The notes below the pieces were generated by a model. The model had not been told where the DNA came from, made no database searches, and worked only from the letters and a program-made list of their open reading frames with translations. This document shows positions 1 through 5,998 of a DNA stretch of 6,274 bases, one piece after another. The DNA comes from CAIKMD01 sp035533255 (lineage in GTDB: Bacteria; Pseudomonadota; Alphaproteobacteria; ATCC43930; CGMCC-115725): positions 1 through 6,274 of the forward strand of contig DATLUE010000092.1 in the NCBI GenBank assembly GCA_035533255.1, in the 5' to 3' direction. Numbering within the stretch: the stretch's first letter is position 1; every line of letters starts with the position of its first letter. Made by a program: the position numbers and the translations under genes.

Positions 1-1
1 G

Positions 2-295
2 GCGCGCACCACCAGCGACGCCGCCAAATGCATCCTGATTTGGTGGTGCCTGTTCGCCTTCGTCGGCAGCGGCTACGAGCATTCGGTCGCGAACATGACC
101 TTGCTGCTGATCGCGCTTTTGGGCGATCATCCCGCCACCATCACCTGGGGCGGCCTCGTCTATAATTTGTTCTGGGTGACGATCGGCAACATCATCGCCG
201 GCGCCGGCATCATGGGCGTCGGCTATTGGTACATGTCGCGGCCCACGGCCGAGAAACTGCCGGGCATCGTCCCGGTCGCGGGAGCGGCCGAGTGA
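2..295 (+). CDS. Formate/nitrite transporter (FNT) family protein, C-terminal part (5' end outside window)
   Basis: This is the last 97 residues of an integral membrane channel of the FNT family (FocA/NirC-like), which move formate, nitrite or related small anions across the inner membrane. The fragment opens with A-R-T-T-S-D, followed by a hydrophobic helix (about residues 10-24). Next is the G-Y-E-H-S-V-A-N-M motif, whose His (fragment residue 27) corresponds to the central pore histidine of the family (His209 in FocA). The last helix carries the family-typical G-N-I-I-A-G (residues 62-67) and ends G-Y-W-Y-M-S-R-P before a short cytoplasmic tail. The family is clear, but the substrate cannot be told from this portion. 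The stop codon overlaps the GTG start of the next ORF, so the two are probably cotranscribed and translationally coupled. Confidence 0.92.
   Translation, partial: ARTTSDAAKCILIWWCLFAFVGSGYEHSVANMTLLLIALLGDHPATITWGGLVYNLFWVTIGNIIAGAGIMGVGYWYMSRPTAEKLPGIVPVAGAAE
281..284 (+). promoter_or_regulatory. Ribosome binding site (GGAG) for the FNT-like ORF
   Basis: GGAG lies 7 nt before the GTG at 292, inside the end of the transporter gene. It supports GTG 292 as the start over the in-frame ATG at 226, which would lie deep inside the transporter gene, and over the ATG at 385, which has only a weak AGAAG before it. Confidence 0.55.
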
Positions 296-651
296 GCGCC
301 GCGCGACAATTCGCGGCAGCCGAGACCGGCCCGATCCAGCTCGACGCGCACCGCCCGCCCCGGCGCATCACGCCGCGCCAGAAGATGAAGATCGCGATCG
401 TGCTCGCGGTTTGCCTGCTCGCGCTGATCGGCAGCCTCGCCGACGGCGCGGCGACCCGCACCGGCCTCTTGCTGATCGGCGCATCCGACGATCGCGGCGC
501 CGGCACGCTCGGCGGCATCACGACGATCCTGGTCTGGGCGACCATCGCCAACATTGCGGCCTGCGCCGGGGTCGCGGTGATCGGCTATTGGCTGGTGTCG
601 CGCCCCTCGGCGGAAGTCGTCGAGCTGCGCCCGAGGCGCCGCAAACGCTGA
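292..651 (+). CDS. Small membrane protein: diverged half-copy of the FNT C-terminus
   Basis: A 119-residue protein with a basic, soluble N-terminus (about residues 1-33) and two hydrophobic helices (about 34-50 and 74-101), ending in a strongly basic R-R-R-K-R tail. It aligns with the last two helices of the transporter directly upstream. C41-L42, A44, G47-S48 and L59-I62 match C16-L17, A19, G22-S23 and L34-I37 of that fragment. After a one-residue deletion, GG, W-x-T-I-x-N, A-G, G-Y-W and S-R-P-x-A-E match, giving about 19 identities in 36 positions by eye. The pore motif is changed: the transporter's Glu-His is Asp51-Gly52 here and its Asn is Arg56, so it is unlikely to conduct alone. GTG start, overlapping the upstream stop by 2 nt. 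It may be a modulatory subunit, or a decaying duplicate still held open. Its function is unknown. Confidence 0.75.
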   Translation: MSAARQFAAAETGPIQLDAHRPPRRITPRQKMKIAIVLAVCLLALIGSLADGAATRTGLLLIGASDDRGAGTLGGITTILVWATIANIAACAGVAVIGYWLVSRPSAEVVELRPRRRKR

Positions 652-748
652 GCTCTCAGCTATTGGCTGTAAGCTTTAAGCGCTAGAATGGCGCGGCGGC
701 TGCCGGGCCGCCTTTCGCTTCGGGCTTAAAGCCAATAGCTTAGAGCTT
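650..748. repeat. Long imperfect inverted repeat between the FNT-like ORF and the nucleotidase gene
   Basis: The left arm (650-674) and right arm (724-748) are reverse complements at 22 of 25 positions, with an identical 11-nt core AGCTATTGGCT (left arm) / AGCCAATAGCT (right arm). The left arm begins at the stop codon of the FNT-like ORF, and the right arm ends 2 nt before the ATG of the nucleotidase gene. The spacer holds a GC-rich hairpin. It looks like a small intergenic palindromic element rather than a gene. Whether it is repeated elsewhere in the genome cannot be seen here. Confidence 0.65.
695..715 (+). terminator. Possible intrinsic terminator after the FNT gene pair
   Basis: GGCGGC (695-700) pairs with GCCGCC (707-712) across a 6-nt loop and is followed by TTT. 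The stem is short and the T-run weak, but it sits where transcription of the FNT pair would be expected to end, inside the larger inverted repeat. Confidence 0.4.
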
Positions 749-750
749 CA

Positions 751-1452
751 ATGGATCGTTTCTCGCGCCCGCCGCTATCCGCGATCGAGACCTGGATTTT
801 CGATCTCGACAACACGCTCTATCCCGGTACCTGCCAGCTCTACGCCGAGATCGAGCGGCGCATGGGCGCGTTCATCATGGCGGAGCTGAAGCTGGATCGC
901 GACAGCGCGCACGCGCTGCGGCAGCGCTTTCTCGAGCGCCACGGCACCACGCTCAAAGGGCTGATGATCGAGCACGGGATGGCGCCGGAGCGGTTCCTCG
1001 ACTACGTCCACGAGATCGATCTCTCGTCGGTCGCGGAAGATCGCGCGCTCGGCGACGCCATCGCCGGCCTGCCCGGCCGCAAGCTGATCTTCACCAACGG
1101 CACCAAGCGCCATGCCGAGCGCGTGCTGGCGCGGCTCGGCCTCGGCGGGCATTTCGCCGCGATCCACGACATCGTCGCCTGCGATTATTGCCCCAAGCCC
1201 GAGCCCGCGGCCTATGCCGCTTTCGTGCGCCAACACGACATCGACCCGCACCGCGCCGCGATGGCCGAGGACATGGCGCGCAACCTGCCGCCGGCCGCCA
1301 TGCTCGGCATGACCACGATCTGGGTGAGCGGCGGCCCGCATCCCCATGATGACGGCCACGCGGCGCATATTCATTACCGGGTCGAGCACCGGGAACTGGC
1401 GCCATTCCTGCGGGCGATAACGCGGCCCCCGGTTATTCGGGGAGCGGAATAA
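751..1452 (+). CDS. Pyrimidine 5'-nucleotidase, HAD superfamily subfamily IA
   Basis: A 233-residue cytosolic phosphatase of the HAD superfamily, closest in pattern to the pyrimidine 5'-nucleotidase (SDT1/phm8-like) group, which removes phosphate from pyrimidine nucleoside monophosphates. All four HAD motifs are present: D18-L-D-N-T22 (nucleophile D18, acid/base D20), T115-N116, K149 in C-P-K-P-E-P, and E173-D174 followed by R-N-L-P-P-A. The helical cap lies between motif I and motif II (about residues 28-100). The start is fixed by motif I lying 18 residues in, because the next in-frame ATG would remove it. No good Shine-Dalgarno precedes the ATG; that stretch is the right arm of an inverted repeat. 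The 3' end overlaps the convergent pirin gene by 20 nt. This type of gene is often found next to dapD in Rhizobiales; here pirin lies between. The exact substrate is inferred from the family only. Confidence 0.88.
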   Translation: MDRFSRPPLSAIETWIFDLDNTLYPGTCQLYAEIERRMGAFIMAELKLDRDSAHALRQRFLERHGTTLKGLMIEHGMAPERFLDYVHEIDLSSVAEDRALGDAIAGLPGRKLIFTNGTKRHAERVLARLGLGGHFAAIHDIVACDYCPKPEPAAYAAFVRQHDIDPHRAAMAEDMARNLPPAAMLGMTTIWVSGGPHPHDDGHAAHIHYRVEHRELAPFLRAITRPPVIRGAE

Positions 1453-2347
1453 ACTCGGTCTCGCCCGGGATCGGCGGGAAGCGTCCGGCTTTCCAATCGG
1501 CCTTCGCTTGATCGATTCGCGCCTGCGCGCTGGAGACCAAATTCCACCAAATATGCCGCTCGCCCTCGAGCTTCGCGCCGCCCAGCAGCAACAGGCGCGT
1601 CGGCTGCTCGGCGGTTACCGTCGTCACAGCGCCTTGGCGCAGCACCAGAAGCTGATGCTCGGCAAAGCTCTTGCTGTCGAGAGCAAGCGCGCCCGAGACG
1701 ATGTAGATGCCACGATCCGCGTGCTCGGCCGGAATCTCGAGCCGCGCGCCAGCGGCCAGGTCGACATCGGCATAGAACAGCTCGGACAGCGTCTTCACCG
1801 GCGAGCGCACGCCGTAAAGTGCGCCGATCATGACGCGGATGCGCCGCCCCTCGCCCTCGATCGCCGGCAGCGACGCGGCTGGATAATGCGTGAAATCGGG
1901 CGGCGCTTCTTCCTGGCCGAGCGGCAGGCCGACCCAGAGCTGGACGCCGTGAAGCCGCGAGCCGGCGGGTCGCAATTCCGGCGGCGTGCGCTCGGAATGG
2001 ACGATGCCGCGCCCGGCGGTCATCCAATTGATCGCGCCCGCGCGGATCACCTGGACGCTGCCGATACTGTCGCGATGCGTGATCTCGCCCTCGAACAGAT
2101 AAGTCACGGTGGCAAGGCCGATATGGGGATGCGGCCGCACGTCGAGCCCGGCGCCGGCGGGAAACGCCGTCGGCCCCATATGGTCGAAGAACACGAACGG
2201 ACCGAGCGCGCGGCGTTTCGCAAACGGCAGCACGCGGCGCACCTGGAAGCCGCCGCCGAGATCGCGGGTGCGCGGCTCGATCGCCATTTCGAGCGCGGCA
2301 GCCGGCGCCGGCTCGCCCTGCGGTTCGGCGGCGGGAAGCACGCTCAT
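1433..2347 (-). CDS. Pirin family protein
   Basis: A 304-residue bicupin of the pirin family. The N-terminal cupin carries the family metal site: H73 and H75 in R-P-H-P-H-I-G, then H117 and E119 in G-R-G-I-V-H-S-E. These correspond to His56, His58, His101 and Glu103 of human pirin, so iron binding is expected. The conserved F-F-D-H-M-G-P (about 53-59) and the N-W-M-T-A-G stretch also fit. The C-terminal cupin (about 165-280) lacks an obvious metal site, which is usual for the family. Bacterial pirins have been described as quercetin dioxygenases and as regulatory partners of metabolic enzymes; which applies here is unknown. The ATG at 2347 is chosen because GGAGG sits 8 nt upstream. A longer reading to 2464 would run through a palindromic element and has no support. 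Its 3' end overlaps the nucleotidase gene tail-to-tail. Confidence 0.9.
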   Translation of the reverse strand: MSVLPAAEPQGEPAPAAALEMAIEPRTRDLGGGFQVRRVLPFAKRRALGPFVFFDHMGPTAFPAGAGLDVRPHPHIGLATVTYLFEGEITHRDSIGSVQVIRAGAINWMTAGRGIVHSERTPPELRPAGSRLHGVQLWVGLPLGQEEAPPDFTHYPAASLPAIEGEGRRIRVMIGALYGVRSPVKTLSELFYADVDLAAGARLEIPAEHADRGIYIVSGALALDSKSFAEHQLLVLRQGAVTTVTAEQPTRLLLLGGAKLEGERHIWWNLVSSAQARIDQAKADWKAGRFPPIPGETEFIPLPE

Positions 2348-2355
2348 GATTTCGA

Positions 2356-2360
2356 CCTCC
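2356..2360 (-). promoter_or_regulatory. Ribosome binding site (GGAGG) of the pirin gene
   Basis: On the minus strand GGAGG lies 8 nt before the ATG at 2347. This is the strongest Shine-Dalgarno in the window and settles the pirin start against the in-frame ATG at 2464. Confidence 0.7.
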
Positions 2361-2374
2361 GCGATCAGAACGGG

Positions 2375-2495
2375 CAACCTCTCCCCGTCGGGGAGAGGTC
2401 GGCGCATCCCTCGACTCCGCTCGGGATAAGGGCGCCGGGTGAGGGGGAGCCTTCGCCCCCTCACCCCAACCCTCTCCCTGTCCGGGAGAGGGAGT
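2375..2495. repeat. REP-like composite palindromic element, copy 1 (pirin-dapD gap)
   Basis: Three strong hairpins follow one another. A: ACCTCTCCCC (2377-2386) with its exact complement at 2390-2399. B: an 11-bp perfect stem, GGGTGAGGGGG (2437-2447) with 2456-2466. C: CCCTCTCCC (2470-2478) with 2484-2492. The stretch between A and B (2400-2436) has weaker TCCC/GGGA symmetry. The CCTCACCC / CCCTCTCCC wording is characteristic of REP-like intergenic elements seen in many high-GC proteobacterial genomes. It lies between the divergently transcribed pirin and dapD genes, so it is not simply a shared terminator. Confidence 0.75.
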
Positions 2496-2535
2496 CAACA
2501 TCGCGATTGTTGTGGCAGCGAGAGTCCCCCGCGGG

Positions 2536-2564
2536 TTGACAGCAACCGCCGCGTTCCCGCATGG
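2536..2564 (+). promoter_or_regulatory. Candidate dapD promoter (TTGACA -35)
   Basis: A perfect TTGACA (2536-2541) lies 17 nt before GCATGG (2559-2564), a poor -10 match. If it is used, transcription would begin within a few bases of the dapD ATG (2574), giving a leaderless or nearly leaderless message. This would fit the absence of any Shine-Dalgarno before dapD. Only the -35 is convincing. Confidence 0.4.
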
Positions 2565-2573
2565 TCCGGCCCC

Positions 2574-3425
<852 letters not shown>

Positions 3426-3460
3426 TGCGCCGCGCGTTCCATAATTCAAAGGCGGCCTAA

Positions 3461-3590
3461 TGCCCCTTTCCGCGCGAAGCGGGGAGAGGGAGGGGCCCAT
3501 CGCCAAGCGATGGGAGGGTGAGGTGTGCACCCACCTCACCCGCTCGCTTCGCTCGCACCCTCTCCCCCCGCAAGCGGGCGGAGAGGGTTC
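3461..3590. repeat. REP-like composite palindromic element, copy 2 (dapD-dapE gap)
   Basis: This has the same module order as the element before dapD. A' is CCCC-TTT-CCGC (3463-3473) with GCGG-GGAGAGGG (3479-3490), which is imperfect. A variable hairpin follows: CCCATCGC (3496-3503) with 3507-3514, perfect. B' is GGGTGAGGTG (3516-3525) with 3532-3541, perfect 10 bp. C' is ACCCTCTCC (3557-3565) with 3580-3588, enclosing a CCCG/CGGG inner stem. It fills most of the dapD-dapE gap and stops just before the dapE Shine-Dalgarno (AGGA in 3591-3596). It may attenuate or stabilise the dapD-dapE message, but that is inference. Confidence 0.75.
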
Positions 3591-3605
3591 TGAGGATCGC
3601 TACTG

Positions 3606-4754
3606 ATGTCGATCGATCCCGTCGCCCTTGCCGCCGCGCTGATCCGGAAGCCCTCGGTCACGCCGAAGGATGAAGGCGCGATCCCGCTCTTGGCCGAGAC
3701 GCTGGAACGGCTCGGCTTTACCTGCCAGATCGTCGAGTTCACGCAGGAAGGCACCGCGCCGATCCTCAACCTCTATGCGCGCCGCGGCACGCGCGGCCGC
3801 AATTTCTGCTTTGCCGGGCATACCGACGTGGTGCCGCCGGGCGATCTCAAATCCTGGTCGGTCGATCCCTTCGGCGGCGAGGTGCTGAACGGCGCGCTTT
3901 ATGGCCGCGGCGCGTCGGACATGAAAAGCGCAATCGCGTGCTTTGCCGCCGCCGCCGAGCAATTCCTTGCAAGCCGCACGGATTTCGACGGCTCGATCAG
4001 CTTCCTCATCACCGGCGACGAGGAAGCCGCGGCGATCAACGGCACCAAGAAGCTGCTCGATTGGGTGGCGGCGAAAGGCGAGAGGCTCGACGCCTGCATC
4101 GTCGGCGAGCCGACCAGCGCCAAAGAGCTCGGCGACATGGTGAAGATCGGCCGCCGCGGCAGCATGAACGGCTTCCTGACGGTCACGGGCATCCAAGGCC
4201 ACACCGCCAATCCGCATCTCGCCGACAACGCCGCGCATCGCCTTTTGAAGATGCTGACCACGCTCTTGGCCGAGCCGATCGATCGCGGCAACGAGCGCTT
4301 TCCGCCCACCGACCTGCAGATCTCGACCATCGATATCGGCAACCCGACCACAAATGTCATCCCCGGCGTCGCGCGTGCAACGTTCAATATCCGTTTCAAT
4401 GATCAATGGACCAGCGCGAAACTCAAAGACTGGCTGGTGCAGAAGCTCGACGCCGCCGGCGGGCGCTACCAGCTCGACATCCAGGTCAGCGGCGAAAGCT
4501 TCCTGACGCCGCCGGGCGAGGTGAGCGACATCCTCGCCCGCGCGATCAACCAGGTAACCGCGCTGACGCCCGAGCTCTCGACCACCGGCGGCACCTCGGA
4601 TGCGCGCTTCATCCATCGCTTCTGCCCGGTGGCGGAATTCGGCCTCGTCGGCCTCACCATGCACAAGGTCGACGAGCGCGCGTCGGTCGACGACCTCCAG
4701 GCGCTGACCGCGATCTATCGCGCGGCGCTCGAGCTTTATTTCGCGACACCGTGA
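3606..4754 (+). CDS. dapE: Succinyl-diaminopimelate desuccinylase
   Basis: DapE is a di-zinc M20-family hydrolase that releases succinate from N-succinyl-LL-diaminopimelate, giving LL-diaminopimelate for lysine and cell wall synthesis. The 382-residue product has the normal family length. The metal and catalytic residues are all present: H72 and D74 (G-H-T-D-V-V-P-P-G-D), D105 (G-R-G-A-S-D-M-K), E139-E140 (G-D-E-E), E168 (V-G-E-P-T) and H353 (T-M-H-K-V-D-E). They correspond to E. coli H67, D69, D100, E134-E135, E163 and H349. The dimerisation lid domain lies at about 180-290 and begins after K-I-G-R-R-G-S. The ATG at 3606 follows a TGAGGA Shine-Dalgarno 9 nt away and matches the family N-terminus. 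The stop overlaps the ATG of the next gene by 1 nt. Confidence 0.97.
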   Translation: MSIDPVALAAALIRKPSVTPKDEGAIPLLAETLERLGFTCQIVEFTQEGTAPILNLYARRGTRGRNFCFAGHTDVVPPGDLKSWSVDPFGGEVLNGALYGRGASDMKSAIACFAAAAEQFLASRTDFDGSISFLITGDEEAAAINGTKKLLDWVAAKGERLDACIVGEPTSAKELGDMVKIGRRGSMNGFLTVTGIQGHTANPHLADNAAHRLLKMLTTLLAEPIDRGNERFPPTDLQISTIDIGNPTTNVIPGVARATFNIRFNDQWTSAKLKDWLVQKLDAAGGRYQLDIQVSGESFLTPPGEVSDILARAINQVTALTPELSTTGGTSDARFIHRFCPVAEFGLVGLTMHKVDERASVDDLQALTAIYRAALELYFATP

Positions 4755-5320
4755 TGCCGCGCCTCGTCGAGATCTTGCAGGCGCTGTACGGCGCGTGGCG
4801 CCTGGCGCGGCTCGACCGCCAGGCGATGCATTATTTCGATCTCTCGCATCGCGGCGTCTGGCGGTCGTTCTGGGCGGCGCCGCTCTGCTATCCCGGCTTT
4901 CTCGTCCTGTTGTATTTACGGCTCGACGACGCGACGCTGGCGCAATCGGGTCTCGGCCATATCGTCCTGGTCGAGACCATCGGCTATGTCATCGCCTGGG
5001 CCGCGTTTCCGCTGGTGATCCTGGCCTTTTGCCGCTGGCTCGGACGCGAGGATCGCGGCTTCGAGTTCGTCACCGCCTATAACTGGTCGCAGGCGATCCA
5101 GACCGCGTTCTTCGTGCTGGTGGCACTGGTCGGCGCGTTGCTGCTGCCGGCAACGCTCGCGCCCGATCTCGACCTCGCGAGCTATGTCGCCGTGCTCGGC
5201 TATGAATGGTTCATCGCCCTCGTTGCGATCGGTGCTGGCGGCGGAATCGCGGCGGCGGTCGTGGCCATCGACGTTGTCCTCGGCGCGTTCATCGCCGTAA
5301 CGGCGGGCAGCCTCTACTGA
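4754..5320 (+). CDS. Multi-pass membrane protein of unknown function, coupled to dapE
   Basis: A 188-residue inner-membrane protein that I do not recognise by name. After a basic, amphipathic N-terminus (about 1-40) there are hydrophobic segments at about 41-57, 69-95, 112-135, 143-160 and 163-184, so four or five membrane passes. A Y-N-W-S-Q motif (109-113) precedes the third segment. The overall look (short N-terminal soluble stretch, then a compact helical bundle) resembles Yip1-like or similar small transporter-associated proteins, but this is only an impression. The start ATG overlaps the dapE stop (TGATG), so translation is probably coupled; a GTG one codon earlier is the alternative. 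Codon use is like its neighbours. A hairpin directly after its stop may end the dapD-dapE transcript. A role tied to lysine or cell-wall metabolism is suggested only by position. Confidence 0.8.
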   Translation: MPRLVEILQALYGAWRLARLDRQAMHYFDLSHRGVWRSFWAAPLCYPGFLVLLYLRLDDATLAQSGLGHIVLVETIGYVIAWAAFPLVILAFCRWLGREDRGFEFVTAYNWSQAIQTAFFVLVALVGALLLPATLAPDLDLASYVAVLGYEWFIALVAIGAGGGIAAAVVAIDVVLGAFIAVTAGSLY

Positions 5321-5340
5321 CGCGCCGGCAGCCCGGCGCG
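5321..5340 (+). terminator. Hairpin after the dapD-dapE-membrane protein genes
   Basis: A perfect 8-bp stem, CGCGCCGG (5321-5328) with CCGGCGCG (5333-5340), and a 4-nt loop begins at the base after the stop codon. There is no T-run, so it is either a weak terminator or a 3'-end stabilising structure. Confidence 0.5.
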
Positions 5341-5379
5341 ACGACATAAACTTGACACAAGAACCCGGGCCTCGACACC

Positions 5380-5404
5380 GGAACCCGGCATCCGACGAGA
5401 CGTT
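5380..5404 (+). promoter_or_regulatory. Candidate EcfG (general stress response) promoter
   Basis: GGAAC (5380-5384), then 16 nt, then CGTT (5401-5404). This is an exact match to the GGAAC-N16/17-CGTT consensus for the alphaproteobacterial general stress sigma factor EcfG. Transcription would start near 5411, leaving a leader of about 45 nt with a good Shine-Dalgarno before the ATG at 5457. The presence of EcfG/PhyR in this organism is assumed, not seen. Confidence 0.6.
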
Positions 5405-5456
5405 ATCCAGCATCGGTGCTCCATCACCGGACGCGCCCTTAAATCTGGAGAACGCC

Positions 5457-5792
5457 ATGAAAATCGTGACTTACGCGGCGGCGATCGCGCTCTTGACCGC
5501 GACGTCCGCCTTTGCCCAGAGCGGCAATATGGCCGGCAATACCGGCGCCGCCGATTCGCAGAACAGCGCCGCGACGCGCGGCAACGAGCCTTCGAACCCG
5601 CAGGCCATGGCGAGCCAGAACAAATCCGGCGCGGCCAAAAGCGACGACGCCAACCAGACGATGATGCCGCAAAGCGCGCAGATGCCGAGCGGCTGCACCG
5701 CGGCGGATTCAACCTGCGGCGATGCGCGCGGCAACCCGGCCGTCAACTCGTCGACGCAAAAACGCGAAGTGCCGGTGTCCCCGGCCAACTGA
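5457..5792 (+). CDS. Small secreted, Asn/Ser/Ala-rich disordered protein
   Basis: An 111-residue protein with a clear Sec signal peptide: M-K, a hydrophobic core (about 4-16), then S-A-F-A before a likely cut after A20. The mature 91 residues have no hydrophobic segments and are rich in Asn, Ser, Ala, Gln and Gly, so probably disordered and periplasmic or extracellular. The only two cysteines (C80 and C87, in G-C-T-A-A-D-S-T-C-G) could form a small disulfide loop. GGAG lies 6 nt before the ATG; a longer reading from a TTG at 5352 would remove the signal peptide from the N-terminus and is rejected. A candidate EcfG promoter precedes it and a strong terminator follows, so it is a single-gene unit, probably stress-induced. 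I do not recognise a domain. Confidence 0.8.
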   Translation: MKIVTYAAAIALLTATSAFAQSGNMAGNTGAADSQNSAATRGNEPSNPQAMASQNKSGAAKSDDANQTMMPQSAQMPSGCTAADSTCGDARGNPAVNSSTQKREVPVSPAN

Positions 5793-5811
5793 GCAGCGCG
5801 CGACGCACCTC

Positions 5812-5845
5812 GCAAAAAGCCGGCCCTTAAGGGCCGGCTTTTTGC
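5812..5845. terminator. Strong bidirectional intrinsic terminator
   Basis: A perfect 34-nt palindrome: A-run, GCCGGCCC (5819-5826), TTAA, GGGCCGGC (5831-5838), T-run. Either strand reads as a GC stem followed by at least five T. It ends the secreted-protein gene and could also stop transcription arriving from the minus-strand gene to its right. Confidence 0.92.
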
Positions 5846-5998
5846 TGCCGCCGCGGGGCGAAGCCCGCCGATTTGACAACCGATAGACAAACGCCGGCGC
5901 GCCGCTACCTAATAGCGGGCTGGTCCTCCGGTATTCGGTAGCAGACGGGCCTAACCTATCTATGGGTTGCCAGATAGCCGGATTTGGCCGGACGGGCT
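5846..5998. other. Non-coding, hairpin-rich gap
   Basis: No credible ORF. It contains an imperfect hairpin at 5904-5942 (GCTACC with GGTAGC, AATA with TATT and CGG with CCG, separated by two 1x1 mismatches) and a second at 5956-5977 (CTATCT with AGATAG). A TTGACA at 5873-5878 has no -10 at proper distance. The hairpins could belong to the 3' region of the minus-strand gene, to a small RNA, or to the edge of an inserted segment, since GC falls just to the right. Confidence 0.5.

Noticed and set aside
1508..2539. Long open frame on the plus strand (343 codons) opposite pirin
   Set aside because: Antisense shadow of pirin; its start has no ribosome binding site and its end runs through the palindromic element.
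3600..4664. Long open frame on the minus strand (354 codons) opposite dapE
   Set aside because: dapE carries every catalytic residue on the other strand; this frame is Arg/Ala/Asp-rich antisense of it.
5352..5380. TTGACA at 5352-5357 as a sigma-70 promoter of the secreted protein gene
   Set aside because: No acceptable -10 at 16-18 nt; the GGAAC/CGTT pair just downstream is a complete match.
5352..5456. N-terminal extension of the secreted protein from a TTG at 5352
   Set aside because: It would bury the signal peptide and run through the promoter; the ATG at 5457 has GGAG at 6 nt.
5846..5998. tRNA gene or attachment site in the gap before the low-GC gene
   Set aside because: I found no cloverleaf, T-loop GTTC sequence or acceptor stem; the hairpins do not fit a tRNA layout.
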